From positions 6,484,905-6,548,904 of the forward strand of contig NZ_CP036291.1 of the NCBI RefSeq assembly GCF_007750855.1: 64,000 nucleotides of DNA, read 5' to 3'. A program made the position numbers and the translations under genes. The notes beneath the pieces were generated by a model, which was not told the origin of the DNA, did not search any database, and saw only the letters and a program-made list of their open reading frames with translations. Shown here one piece after another: positions 43,643 to 52,759 of this stretch. Numbering within the stretch: position 1 is the stretch's first letter; every line of letters begins with the position of its first letter. Origin of the DNA: Pirellulimonas nuda (GTDB lineage Bacteria > Planctomycetota > Planctomycetia > Pirellulales > Lacipirellulaceae).

Positions 43643-43672
43643 CGGGCCGGGCTCCCGAAAGAGCCCGGCCCG
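43643..43672 (-). terminator. intrinsic terminator of the YTV gene
   Basis: A perfect 12-bp stem (43643-43654 with 43661-43672) with a 6-base loop. On the minus strand it is followed by ATTTTTTT. It lies 30 bases after the stop of the YTV gene. Confidence 0.92.
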
Positions 43673-43702
43673 TCGTAGTTCAGCGTTCTAGAAGCCTAAG
43701 CC

Positions 43703-45220
43703 TCAGTTGCAGCCGCACGGCGCCGGGGCGCTGGAACCGCAACCACCACAACCCGAGGTGCTGGCGCCACAGCCGCCAACGGCGACTTCCACCTGGCTGG
43801 CGACCATCTTGCAGACCTGGACCGGGACTTCCTTGGTCACCGTGTGCGGGACGCAGACGGTGTACGTTTGGGTCTTGGTCTCAGGAACGCAGTCGTAGCT
43901 GGTGACGGTGTAGGTGCGAGTCTTCTCCTCGGGGACCATCACGCAGTAGTTGACTTCCTTGCTCATCTTCTCCGGCACGCAAGTCATGACGGTGTACTCG
44001 CGGGTGCGGGTCTCCGGCTTGCACTTGGTGACGTTCACGGTGCGGGTCTCGGTGGTCGGCACGCACTTGGTGACCGTGTAGGTGCGGGTCCGGGTCTCGG
44101 GCACGCACTTGGTGACCGTGTAGGTGCGGGTCTTGGTCTCGGGGACCATCTTGCACACCTTGAACGTACGGGTCCGCTCTTCGGTGGTCATCTTGCAGAC
44201 CTTCACGGTGCGGGTCCGCTCTTCCGTGCTGCACTTGGTGACCGAGTAGGTGTAGGGCACCTCTTCGGTAACGCACTGGTAGGTCGTGCAAGGAACTTCC
44301 TTGGTCTCACAACCGCCAACCCAAACGCGCTGGCAAACGGTCTTGGTGCAACCGCCGCAGTCACCACAACCACCGCAGCCGCCGCAACCGCCGGCCGCCG
44401 AACCACAGCCGCCGCCGGCAGCAACCTCAACCATCTGGGTTTCCCAGTGGCCGCTGTTGACGGTGACCGTCTTCATGGTGGTGACGGGGACGCGCTTCGT
44501 CACGGTCCGGGTCGCCTCAACCTGCTCGGTGTGGGGGACCTGCACGGTGTAGGTCTGCTCTTGATCCTCGTAGACGGGGACGCTGACCGTGTAGGTCTCG
44601 GTCTTGTCCTCGTACGTCGGGGTCATCACGGTGTACTCTTGCGTCTTCTCTTCGGTGGTCGGGACCATCACGGTGTAGTCGGAGGTCTTCTCTTCGGAGA
44701 CCTGCTTCATCACGGTGTAGTTCTGCTCAACCGCCTCGGTGTAGGGCACCATCACGGTGTACTCTTGCGTGCGGGTCTCGGGGACCTGCTTCATCACCGT
44801 GTACTCGACCGTCTTGGTCTGCGTGGTCGGGACCATAACCGTGTAGGTCGAGGTCTTCTCTTCCGTGCGCGGGACGCGCTTCATCACCGTGTACTCACGC
44901 TCACGCGTCTCGTTCGTGTACTCCGTGCTGGTGACCGTACGCATTTCGGTCACGTACGTCGGCGTCATTACCGTCTTCATCACCGTGGTTGCGCCACAGT
45001 CGCTCGTGGCGGAGCCACAACCACCGCCGCAATCGCTGGCGGCCGAGCCGCACCCGCAATCGCTGGTGGCGGCGCCACAGCCACAATCGCTGGTCGCTTG
45101 TGCACAACAGGGCTCGCTACAACCCCCGCCGCACGGCGAGCCGCAGCCCCCGCACGCCCAGGCGTTGCCGGCCGTTACCGCCAGCACACACGCTGACAGC
45201 AGTCCAAATACCTGACGCAT
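43703..45220 (-). CDS. YTV-repeat cysteine-rich cell-wall protein
   Basis: A 505-residue protein from ATG 45220, with signal peptide MRQVFGLLSACVLAVTAGNAWA and a GGAGG ribosome-binding site 8 bases before the start. Residues about 22-80 are glycine/cysteine clusters (ACGGCGSPCGGGCSEPCC). Then come two long blocks of YTVM.VP..E.KT repeats (PF07639, YTV), separated by a second Gly/Cys cluster near 275-300; block two carries a cysteine in most units (YTVTKCVPETRTR). YTV proteins are known only from planctomycetes and form part of the proteinaceous cell wall, probably linked by disulfides. A promoter and a strong terminator frame it, so it is monocistronic and likely well expressed. Confidence 0.93.
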   Translation of the reverse strand: MRQVFGLLSACVLAVTAGNAWACGGCGSPCGGGCSEPCCAQATSDCGCGAATSDCGCGSAASDCGGGCGSATSDCGATTVMKTVMTPTYVTEMRTVTSTEYTNETREREYTVMKRVPRTEEKTSTYTVMVPTTQTKTVEYTVMKQVPETRTQEYTVMVPYTEAVEQNYTVMKQVSEEKTSDYTVMVPTTEEKTQEYTVMTPTYEDKTETYTVSVPVYEDQEQTYTVQVPHTEQVEATRTVTKRVPVTTMKTVTVNSGHWETQMVEVAAGGGCGSAAGGCGGCGGCGDCGGCTKTVCQRVWVGGCETKEVPCTTYQCVTEEVPYTYSVTKCSTEERTRTVKVCKMTTEERTRTFKVCKMVPETKTRTYTVTKCVPETRTRTYTVTKCVPTTETRTVNVTKCKPETRTREYTVMTCVPEKMSKEVNYCVMVPEEKTRTYTVTSYDCVPETKTQTYTVCVPHTVTKEVPVQVCKMVASQVEVAVGGCGASTSGCGGCGSSAPAPCGCN

Positions 45221-45328
45221 CACGATGTCCTCCATCGAAGAAAAAAAGAGAGAAAGGAAGTTCACTTTAAGCAAGATGGGCACCCCTGGCATTCAGAGAA
45301 GCCTGTACCGGTCGCGCTATTCGGGATG

Positions 45329-45356
45329 AGTTTAGCCCCGCTGCGGGTAACGTCAA
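45329..45356 (-). promoter_or_regulatory. promoter of the YTV gene
   Basis: Minus strand: TTGACG (45351-45356), a 16-base spacer and TAAACT (45329-45334). The leader to 45220 would be about 100 bases. Confidence 0.6.
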
Positions 45357-45581
45357 GTGTCCGTAGTTTCCCCGCGTACAAATGCGGACAGTCGCAGTAA
45401 AACTAGCGAGGCGTGGCTCAACCGAGGCAGGATAGACTACCCATCCAGCCCAGGCCAGCAAATTGCGGCCACAAACAGGGAAATCTCCCGATCTTTCCGG
45501 GGTCTGCACCGGACAGGCCGCGTAGTTCGTTTCACGGGTACTTGAGGCGTGCTCACGCGGAAAACTTAGGTCATCCCCGGA
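45357..45581. other. gene-free stretch between FKBP stop and YTV promoter
   Basis: No gene, repeat or terminator hairpin that I can support. Both neighbours are read leftwards, so it holds the end of the FKBP transcript and the upstream region of the YTV promoter. Confidence 0.4.
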
Positions 45582-46325
45582 TCAGCGGACGACCCGGAGC
45601 AGTTCAATCCGGAAGATTAGCACCTGGTTCGGCCCGATCGGACCGCCCGGCGTCCCTTCCGCCCCGTAGGCAATCTTGCTGGGGAGCACGACTTCCCACT
45701 CGGCTCCGGCTTTCATCTTTTGCAGCGCTTCGGTCCATCCTGGGATCACGCGGCCCACAGGGAACTGGGCCGGCTCGCCCCGCTCGAAGGAGCTGTCGAA
45801 AACGGTTCCATCGATCAGCTTTCCTTCGTAGTGGCATTCAACGACGCTGCTGGCCGTAGGTGAAGCGCCCGTCCCGGGCTTAATCACGCGGTACATCAAC
45901 CCGCTGGGCGTGGTCTGCACCCCCTCTTGCTTGGCGAACGCCGCCAGGAACGCGGCTCCTTCTTTCTCGTTGCTTCCCGCGGCTTCGGCCATCTGCTGGC
46001 GGGCCTGACGCTCAAACAGCTGCGAAAGGGCCATCATGCACTGCTGCATACGCTCCTGCGTCATCTGCGGCTTGCCGTTCTCTTGGAGTCCGTCCGTGAC
46101 GCCGGCCAACAGGGCCTGCTGGTCTAGCTGCACCGGCGTGCTGCGAACTTCGGTCGCGAAGTTTAGCCCCAGGGCGTAGCTCATCTCCTTGGCGCTAACC
46201 GGGGCGACTGCTTCGGCAGCGGGTTGGGCCGGCAGGTCGTCCTGCCCCAGGGTTGGTTGGACAGCGAGCAGCGTCAGCGCTAGGGCGCACATCGTTCGGG
46301 ATTGGCAAAGCATGTGGGGCTCCAT
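45582..46325 (-). CDS. FKBP-type peptidyl-prolyl isomerase (exported)
   Basis: A 247-residue protein from ATG 46325 with a signal peptide (MLCQSRTMCALALTLLAVQPTLGQ). An N-terminal dimerisation region follows (SYALGLNFATEVRSTPVQLDQQALLAGVTDGL, as in Mip/FkpA). The FKBP domain has VECHYEGKLIDGTVFDSSFERGEPAQFPVGRVIPGWTEAL and ends YGAEGTPGGPIGPNQVLIFRIELL. It should help fold secreted proteins around the outer membrane. Divergent from the DUF1559 gene. Confidence 0.92.
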   Translation of the reverse strand: MEPHMLCQSRTMCALALTLLAVQPTLGQDDLPAQPAAEAVAPVSAKEMSYALGLNFATEVRSTPVQLDQQALLAGVTDGLQENGKPQMTQERMQQCMMALSQLFERQARQQMAEAAGSNEKEGAAFLAAFAKQEGVQTTPSGLMYRVIKPGTGASPTASSVVECHYEGKLIDGTVFDSSFERGEPAQFPVGRVIPGWTEALQKMKAGAEWEVVLPSKIAYGAEGTPGGPIGPNQVLIFRIELLRVVR

Positions 46326-46458
46326 GGAATTGGCGGGGGAGGGGAGTTTGATTCGTACAGCGGGGGGCGCCAATCGATTCCAACGCCCGCTGCGGCGCGG
46401 TATTGTAATAGTGATCCCCCGCAGATGCGATAACCTGACGGCTATTCAAGGTTTTCTC

Positions 46459-47589
46459 TTGTTTTTCTCGAGCTCCACTCCTCGCAGGCGCCGCCAGTAC
46501 GGATTGGCGGCAACCAATGCGTTCACGCTGGTAGAGCTGCTTACCGCGATCGCGATTGTTGGCATCCTGATCGCCCTGCTGTTGCCCGCAGTGCAGCAGG
46601 CGCGTGAAGCGGCGCGCAACGTTCAATGCAAGAGCCGACTCCGGCAGCTCGCTATCGCTAGCAGCAACTACGAGAGCGCTCAGGGTCAGCTCCCTTCGGC
46701 CGGCGATGTTGAGTACGACTCCGGGACCGCGTTTCCGTCGTCTGGCGCGCTGGACTTCGATGTGTTTATGCCGAAGCAGGGGCGGCAGATCGGCTGGGGG
46801 GTAACCCTGTTGCCCTATTTAGAAGAGCAGCCGCTGTTCGACCGCTTCGACCTGGACGCACCCTTATTTCTGCAGCCCGGCGATCCGCAGGCGACCCGCC
46901 TGCCGATGCTCGTTTGTCCGAGCGACTTCGGCGATCCCGCCCCCTTTCAGCACCCGACGCACACGCTTGGCCGCCCGCTGGCCAAGGGAAACTTTGCCGC
47001 GTTCTGCAGCCCCTTCCACGTAGAAACCCAGTTGCTTGCGCCGGGGGCGATCATCGGGCGGGGCCAGCCGCTCCGCAAAGTGACCGACGGCATAAGCCAC
47101 ACGCTGGCGTTCAGCGAGGTCCGAACACGCGATCACGCGTTTGACGAACGAGGCGCCTGGGCACTGCCGTCCGCCGGCGCCAGCCTGCTGGCCTTCGACA
47201 TGCACCCAGACGCTACTTGCTACCCCTACGTGCCGTTTGGCGGCCCGTACGGGTCTGGCACCATCGCCGATCAAACACAACGCCCCAACACCCTGGGCCC
47301 GAATCAGGACGTGATCCGCGAGTGCCCAGAACCGGCCGACGCGCAGCTCGCCGGGATGCCCTGCTGGGGAACCTCGGCAGGATTTCTTTCTGCAGCGCCC
47401 CGCAGCCAACACCCCGCAGGAGTGAACGCCGCGGCGCTCGACGGGAGTGTCCGGCTGCTGACCGATGATATCGACGCCTTCCTGATGGCGTACCTGATCA
47501 GCATCAACGACGGGTTCAGCGACTCCAGCGATACCCCTCAACGCCCTTCATCCACGAAAGCATGCCCCTACCGCGTCCCCAAACTCTAG
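46459..47589 (+). CDS. DUF1559 pseudopilin-like protein
   Basis: A prepilin-type start (NAFTLVELLTAIAIVGILIALLLPAVQQAREAARNVQCKSRLRQL) and the C-terminal HPAGVNAAALDGSVRLL, the family's H-X9-DG signature, define this planctomycete-expanded group. The first ATG in frame lies inside the divergent FKBP gene, so I chose TTG 46459 with AAGG 8-11 bases before it (376 residues); GTG 46411 and TTG 46504 are alternatives. The leader before FTLVELL is basic (RRRRQYG), as in prepilins. Function in planctomycetes is unknown; a pilus or surface role is inferred. Confidence 0.85.
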   Translation: MFFSSSTPRRRRQYGLAATNAFTLVELLTAIAIVGILIALLLPAVQQAREAARNVQCKSRLRQLAIASSNYESAQGQLPSAGDVEYDSGTAFPSSGALDFDVFMPKQGRQIGWGVTLLPYLEEQPLFDRFDLDAPLFLQPGDPQATRLPMLVCPSDFGDPAPFQHPTHTLGRPLAKGNFAAFCSPFHVETQLLAPGAIIGRGQPLRKVTDGISHTLAFSEVRTRDHAFDERGAWALPSAGASLLAFDMHPDATCYPYVPFGGPYGSGTIADQTQRPNTLGPNQDVIRECPEPADAQLAGMPCWGTSAGFLSAAPRSQHPAGVNAAALDGSVRLLTDDIDAFLMAYLISINDGFSDSSDTPQRPSSTKACPYRVPKL

Positions 47590-47945
47590 CGGCCCTCGTG
47601 CTGCTGACGCTGGGCGCTGGGGCCATGGCGGCGTCGCTTGCGCAGTCCGGTTCCGGGGGCGCCGCGGCGTGGACGAACGAGCGGGCCGTCGAGTACCAAC
47701 AGGCGGCTGGCGAGCTGCACAGGCTGGCATTTGCCCCGGATTCGGCCGAGTCTCGCGAAAAACTCGCCCTGGCGCAAGCCCGGTACGACACACTGCGGGG
47801 CGAACTAGACGCGGCTCGAAGCGGCGGCTGGTCGCCGGCGGACCTGCTCTTCTGGGGGGGCGGGGCCCTGATCGTCGGCGCCGGTTTGGCGGCCGCCTCA
47901 GGCCGGGAGAGGGCCCGAACGAACGAGCACGCCCACCGACGCTAG
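47562..47945 (+). CDS. small two-helix membrane protein
   Basis: A 127-residue protein: helix one (TLAALVLLTLGAGAMAASLA), a charged helical middle (ESREKLALAQARYDTLRGELDAA) and helix two (LLFWGGGALIVGAGLAAAS). Its start overlaps the end of the DUF1559 gene by 28 bases, suggesting a coupled pair. No family recognised. Confidence 0.65.
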   Translation: MPLPRPQTLAALVLLTLGAGAMAASLAQSGSGGAAAWTNERAVEYQQAAGELHRLAFAPDSAESREKLALAQARYDTLRGELDAARSGGWSPADLLFWGGGALIVGAGLAAASGRERARTNEHAHRR

Positions 47946-48022
47946 CGGACCGCGGGCCAGCATCGGGTCCGAATTAGACGGCGCCAATTATCGCAATCGG
48001 GCCGATTAATTGGGCTACGGAG

Positions 48023-48052
48023 TTGACGCGGACCTCCATTGTGGCCAATACT
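48023..48052 (+). promoter_or_regulatory. possible infC promoter
   Basis: TTGACG (48023-48028), an 18-base spacer and AATACT (48047-48052), about 90 bases before the infC start. Confidence 0.35.
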
Positions 48053-48141
48053 TTTGAGGTTGATTCCCCTGGGAATGCTCGGCCGGCTCATCGACCACGG
48101 CCCCAATATGCATTGCCAAACACCAAGTAGCTGGAGATAGC

Positions 48142-48678
48142 TTGTCCCGACTTCGTCCTAGCGACCGCAACGCGGTTAGCAAAAACCAACCGCGGATCAA
48201 CGAACTGATCCGCGTCTCTCCGATCCGCGTCGTTTCTGAAACCGGCGAACAGCTCGGCATCATCCCGACCGAGGACGCCCTGACGCGGGCCCGCGCCGCG
48301 GGTCTCGACCTGGTGGAAGTCGCTCCCAACGACAAGCCGCCGGTCTGCAAGATCATGGACTTCGGCAAGTTCAAGTACCAGCAGAAGAAGCGGCAGCACA
48401 AGGGCCACGCCCACCAGAGCAAGAACAAAGAGGTCCGCCTGCGGCCGAAGATCGGCGAAGCCGACCTGATGACCAAGGTGAACCGCGCCAAGAAGTTCCT
48501 CAAAGAGAAAGACAAGGTGGTCTTCTCCGTGATCTTCCGCGGTCGCGAGAACGCCCACGTCGACGAGGGCTTCAAGCTGGTGGAGCGCGTCGTAGCGGAG
48601 CTGACGGAAGTGGCCAAGGTCGAGCAGAACGCCTCGATGCAGGGTCGCCGGATCGTGGTGACGTTCGCGCCAAAGTAG
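48142..48678 (+). CDS. infC: translation initiation factor IF-3
   Basis: A 178-residue protein with both IF-3 domains: RINELIRVSPIRVVSETGEQLGIIPTEDAL, LVEVAPNDKPPVCKIMDFGKFKYQ, EVRLRPKIGEADLMTKVNRAKKFL and the closing RRIVVTFAPK. The start is TTG 48142 with GGAG 7-10 bases before it; no ATG is available. Non-ATG starts are normal for infC and allow self-control by IF-3. The usual followers rpmI and rplT are absent here; a tandem repeat and purK follow instead. Confidence 0.96.
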   Translation: MSRLRPSDRNAVSKNQPRINELIRVSPIRVVSETGEQLGIIPTEDALTRARAAGLDLVEVAPNDKPPVCKIMDFGKFKYQQKKRQHKGHAHQSKNKEVRLRPKIGEADLMTKVNRAKKFLKEKDKVVFSVIFRGRENAHVDEGFKLVERVVAELTEVAKVEQNASMQGRRIVVTFAPK

Positions 48679-48700
48679 GGGCCTCAGCTACGGCGCTCGG

Positions 48701-48770
48701 TCCACCCGCACTGGGTCCACCCGCACTGGGTCCACCCGCACTGGGTCCTCCCGCACTGGGTCCTCCCGCG
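48701..48770. repeat. 15-bp tandem repeat, about 4.6 copies
   Basis: TCCACCCGCACTGGG is repeated three times, then twice as TCCTCCCGC..., starting 22 bases after the infC stop and ending just before the purK stop. No spacers, so not a CRISPR. Confidence 0.9.
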
Positions 48771-48781
48771 ATTGGCGCTAG

Positions 48782-49906
48782 TTACGCGGAGTGCAGGCTG
48801 CTACGCGCCGCGATCGCCTGCGTGCGAGCCTCCTCCGGGCTGCCAGCCTGCACCGTGAGGTGTCCCATCTTCCGCCCGGGCTTGGGATTGGTCTTTCCGT
48901 ACAGGTGGACCGTGGCGCCGAGTGCGGTCGCGCGGTCCCAGTTCGGTTCGCCCTCGCTCCACAAGTCCCCTAGCAGGTTCGCCATCGCCGCGGGTCCACG
49001 CGGCGTGAAGTCCCCCAGCGGCAGCCCGGCGAGCGTGCGTGCCTGCTGCTCGAACTGCGACGCGGGGCTCGCCTCGATCGTCAGGTGCCCCGAGTTGTGG
49101 GGGCGTGGGGCCACCTCGTTCACGAGAACCCGGCCATCCTCGGTCTCGAAGAACTCAACGCACATGACGCCGACCACGTCGAGCTCGTGGGCGACCCGCA
49201 CCGCGACCCGCCGCGCCTCGGCGGCGGTCGCTGGCGAACAAGACGCCGGGTAGACCGACAGGTCTAGGATGTGGTTGGCGTGCTCGTTCTCGATCGGTCC
49301 GCACACGCTTGTTGCGCCTTGGCTGTCGCGGGCGACGACTACCGAGAGTTCGCGCCGGAACGACACGAATCCTTCGAGTACGCACTTGTGCCTGCCCAAG
49401 TAGGCCCAGGCGTCGGAGGCCTGCGAGGCGTCGCGGACCATCGTCTGCCCCTTGCCGTCGTAGCCGAACTGAGTGGTCTTGAGGACGGCCGGGGCCCCGA
49501 TCTGGGCGATGGCAGCCTGAAGCTCGTCGTTGCTGCGGACCATCGCGAAGGGCGCGCACTCAACCCCCACGCCGATCAAGAAACGCTTCTCTCTCCCACG
49601 GTTCTGCACCGTGAAGAGCGCTTCGCCGCTGGGGCGGACCGGGCAGTGCCGGCCGGCGGCTTCGACCGTCGCGACCGGCACGTTCTCAAACTCGAGCGTG
49701 GCGGCCGCGACCGAGCGGGCGAACGCCTCGACCTCGGCAAAGTCGTGGTAATCGGCCTGCGTGTGGGAGTCGGCCACCTGGCTGGCGGGGCAGCCCGCCT
49801 CGGGGGCAAAGACGTGCGTCTGGTAGCCCAACGCCGAGGCGGCCTGGCAGAACATCCGCCCTAGCTGACCGCCGCCAAAGACGCCGAGCGTAGAAGTGTG
49901 GGGCAT
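48782..49906 (-). CDS. purK: N5-carboxyaminoimidazole ribonucleotide synthase
   Basis: A 374-residue ATP-grasp enzyme: TLGVFGGGQLGRMFCQAASALGYQTHVF at the start, LKTTQFGYDGKGQ (ATP contact), CVEFFETEDGRVLVNEVAPRPHNSGHLTIEA and MGHLTVQAGSPEEA at the end. It carboxylates AIR with ATP and bicarbonate in purine synthesis. ATG 49906 is preferred; ATG 49927 adds seven residues. It follows purE on the same strand with a 62-base gap. Confidence 0.95.
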   Translation of the reverse strand: MPHTSTLGVFGGGQLGRMFCQAASALGYQTHVFAPEAGCPASQVADSHTQADYHDFAEVEAFARSVAAATLEFENVPVATVEAAGRHCPVRPSGEALFTVQNRGREKRFLIGVGVECAPFAMVRSNDELQAAIAQIGAPAVLKTTQFGYDGKGQTMVRDASQASDAWAYLGRHKCVLEGFVSFRRELSVVVARDSQGATSVCGPIENEHANHILDLSVYPASCSPATAAEARRVAVRVAHELDVVGVMCVEFFETEDGRVLVNEVAPRPHNSGHLTIEASPASQFEQQARTLAGLPLGDFTPRGPAAMANLLGDLWSEGEPNWDRATALGATVHLYGKTNPKPGRKMGHLTVQAGSPEEARTQAIAARSSLHSA

Positions 49907-49968
49907 GGCTGGATTCGCGATCGGCATTCGGTCAAGCGGCTTGGGTGCGTCTCGAGCGATAGCTCGAA

Positions 49969-50466
49969 CTACTCTCCCAGCTCTTGGTCGAGCACCGCGT
50001 CTCGTTGATCGTCTTGAAACGCCCGTAGGGCGGCGCGGAGCTCGGGTTGTTCGATCGCCAAGATGCGCACGGCCAACAGGCCGGCGTTCTTCGCCCCCGC
50101 GGCGCCGATCGCGAGCGTGCCAACCGGCACGCCGCCGGGCATCTGGGCGATCGAGAGCAGCGAATCGAGCCCCGACAGCGTCTTGCTCTGCACCGGAACG
50201 CCCAGCACCGGCAGGGTGGTGAGCGAAGCGACCATGCCAGGCAGGTGGGCGGCGCCCCCGGCGCCCGCGACGATCACCTTGAGGCCGCGCGACTCGGCGC
50301 TCTTGGCGTACTCGACCATCCACTCCGGCGTGCGGTGGGCAGAGACGACACGCGCCTCGCACGACACGCCAAACTGCTCGATCGCTTCGACCGCCTCGCG
50401 CATGGTGGGCCAGTCGCTCTGAGAGCCCATGATGACGCCGACTTGGGGCGATTGGCTAGTGGACAC
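49969..50466 (-). CDS. purE: N5-CAIR mutase PurE
   Basis: A 165-residue protein: [70 protein letters not shown]. It pairs with PurK as class I PurE, converting N5-CAIR to CAIR. It starts 10 bases after the symporter stop on the same strand, so the three form an operon. Confidence 0.96.
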   Translation of the reverse strand: MSTSQSPQVGVIMGSQSDWPTMREAVEAIEQFGVSCEARVVSAHRTPEWMVEYAKSAESRGLKVIVAGAGGAAHLPGMVASLTTLPVLGVPVQSKTLSGLDSLLSIAQMPGGVPVGTLAIGAAGAKNAGLLAVRILAIEQPELRAALRAFQDDQRDAVLDQELGE

Positions 50467-50476
50467 GCTCTTTCCG

Positions 50477-52546
50477 CTACCCTTTCGCTATCACAAGCGG
50501 GCTGAAGACGACGTAGAGGACTATCGTAAGGAGTATACCCAACAGGCCCATCACAAAAGCCCCGCGTGAGCCTTCGACGTTGATGTCCGACTTGGCTTCG
50601 AACGTCACCGGCTCCTTGAGCGGCGCGACAAGCGTCAGGCCTGTGAGCACTAGCAGACAGGCGCCAAAGGAGATGGCCATCCAATTGAGGAAGTTGTTCA
50701 TAAACGGCACGTCGCGGAACACCTGGGTGTTGGCGGCCAAGTACCACAGGCCGCCGTAGCAGATCATGTTGGTGATCAGTCCCGCGGCGCCGCAGATTCG
50801 CGGGGCGCGACGGACGAGCAGGCCGAAAACGAAGACGGAGAGGATCCCCGGCGAGACGAGCCCCTGCCCTCCCTGGATGATGGTGAAGATTGAGTTGGAG
50901 AGGTTCGGGTCGCTCAATTTGGGAGTGAGCCACACCGCAGAGGCGGCGAGCAAGACCACTGTCACTCTGCCGATAGTGACCAGCGTCTTCTGCGAAGCCC
51001 CAGGCGTCACGTGCTTGTGCATCAGGTCGAGCGTAAAGATCGACGCGGCGGCGTTGAGCATCGCCGCCAGTGAGCTAATCACGGCGCCCAACAGCGCCGC
51101 CATCACGAAACCGAAGAGCCCGTTGTGCGGCAGCATCGCTAGTAATTGACCGAGCGCCGTGTCGTACTTGTAAGCGACCAAGGCCTGCTTGCTCACCCCC
51201 TTGCCTGCCTCATTGGCGGCGCCGGTGACGCGCTCGTTGTGGGCCTCGACTTCCTCCGCTAGCGCCGGGTTCACGGACCTCCAAGATCGGTCTTCCTTGA
51301 AGTTGAACACCTGGAAATCGGCAGGCTTGGTCGCCGCGTAGGCGGCGTTGGTCATCGGCAGCACCCACGGACTGGCGGCCTTCTCTGCCTTGATGGCGTC
51401 GTTTGATTCGTAGAGGGCGATCACGTAGTCGGGGCCCTGCTGCGACTCAATGGCGGCCGTGTCGGGGTTCTCGACAGTAGTGACGAACTGCGTATCGGGG
51501 TTGGCCTTCATGTAGAGCGCGAGCGCTCCAGCCGAATCCCAGCGTGCTTCGAGACGCATGTCGTTGCTAAAGAGATTGAACGCGATGATGCCGGGAATGA
51601 CAACGACGAACGGGATCACCAGCTTCAGGTACGCGGCGAATACGATGCCGCGTTGCCCCTCCGCCAGGCTGGACGAGCCGAGCGTGCGTTGGGTGATGTA
51701 CTGGTTCAGCCCCCAGTAGTAGAAGTTGGGGATCCACACTCCCAGCAGCAGCGCTGTCCACGGTAGAACGTGATCGTCCATGGGCAGGAACATATTGAGT
51801 TGCTTGTTATTGAGCTTCATGAAACGCTCAACAGATCCCTGTTCTGGATCAAGCGGCACCGTGGCGACTTCGCCCGACGTCGTGCTGACGAACATTGCGG
51901 CTTCGTCCACCTCGCCCAAACGCTCGAAGGCGAGCCACATGATGATGGCCCCTCCCAAGATCAGCGCCGAACCCTGCACTAGGTCGGCCCAGACCGAGGC
52001 CTTAAGCCCGCCGGTCACGACGTAGATCATCGCGATCGCCGCGATGAACAAGGCGGGCATCCAGAGGGCGATGTCTGATCCGAATCGTGAGCCGAGCGTC
52101 TGCACGGTCAGCGCGCCGGAGTAGGTCACCGCGGCGATCAACAGCACGTAGATCAGCACCGTGGCGGCCGCCATGATGAAACGCGCTAATGGGTTGTACC
52201 GGTACTCCAGGAACTCCGGCATGGTGTAGATGCCCGCCCGCAAAAAGTACGGGAGGAATCCGAACGCAACAACCACCAACGTGATGGCCGCAAGCCACTC
52301 GTAGCTGGCGATAGCGAGCCCCACATGACTTGCGGCGTTGCCGCTCATGCCCACGAATTGCTCGGTGCTAATGTTCGCGGCGATCAGCGAAAAGCCGACC
52401 AGCCACCAGCTCAAGCCACGGCCGGCGAGGAAGTAGTCCTGCGCTCCCGTCTCTTCGCTGCCGCTTCCTCCACGGCTCTTGAGCAGTCCGACGGCGAGCA
52501 CCGCCAAGATGAATAGGACGAAAACGGCGATGTCGACCGGACTCAT
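50477..52546 (-). CDS. sodium/solute symporter (SSS family)
   Basis: A 689-residue membrane protein with about 14 helices: [32 protein letters not shown] (sodium-site region), [22 protein letters not shown] and the core [25 protein letters not shown]. An extra loop of about 130 residues (352-480) after the eighth or ninth helix is longer than in most SGLT proteins. The substrate is probably a sugar or related solute; linkage to purE-purK may be only positional. Confidence 0.9.
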   Translation of the reverse strand: MSPVDIAVFVLFILAVLAVGLLKSRGGSGSEETGAQDYFLAGRGLSWWLVGFSLIAANISTEQFVGMSGNAASHVGLAIASYEWLAAITLVVVAFGFLPYFLRAGIYTMPEFLEYRYNPLARFIMAAATVLIYVLLIAAVTYSGALTVQTLGSRFGSDIALWMPALFIAAIAMIYVVTGGLKASVWADLVQGSALILGGAIIMWLAFERLGEVDEAAMFVSTTSGEVATVPLDPEQGSVERFMKLNNKQLNMFLPMDDHVLPWTALLLGVWIPNFYYWGLNQYITQRTLGSSSLAEGQRGIVFAAYLKLVIPFVVVIPGIIAFNLFSNDMRLEARWDSAGALALYMKANPDTQFVTTVENPDTAAIESQQGPDYVIALYESNDAIKAEKAASPWVLPMTNAAYAATKPADFQVFNFKEDRSWRSVNPALAEEVEAHNERVTGAANEAGKGVSKQALVAYKYDTALGQLLAMLPHNGLFGFVMAALLGAVISSLAAMLNAAASIFTLDLMHKHVTPGASQKTLVTIGRVTVVLLAASAVWLTPKLSDPNLSNSIFTIIQGGQGLVSPGILSVFVFGLLVRRAPRICGAAGLITNMICYGGLWYLAANTQVFRDVPFMNNFLNWMAISFGACLLVLTGLTLVAPLKEPVTFEAKSDINVEGSRGAFVMGLLGILLTIVLYVVFSPLVIAKG

Positions 52547-52759
52547 GTGAGTTCACTTCCCCGAGTATTCCAACCGAAGGCCGCCCGTCGGAACAGGAGC
52601 GGCGCGAGACGAGACGCCCAGGGGCGCCGGCGAGTGCCGATTCTAATCGCCGTTGGGGGCGTGTGTAAGCCGCGAGAGGCAATTTACCCCAGTTGGAGGC
52701 AGGAACGCCGGCGCGGCGGGTCCCCTCTGCTATGGACCGTAGGACGGAGACGGTCGCGG
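52547..52759. other. gap between ketosynthase-like gene and symporter
   Basis: 213 bases on the leader side of the symporter gene. No hairpin terminator, repeat or open frame that I can support. Confidence 0.4.

Noticed and set aside
46189-46458. DUF1559 gene starting at ATG 46189
   Set aside because: That start lies inside the divergent FKBP gene and would put 105 extra residues before the prepilin motif; a TTG with a ribosome-binding site is closer.
48701-48770. Short CRISPR array
   Set aside because: The 15-bp units are contiguous with no spacers, and no cas genes are present.
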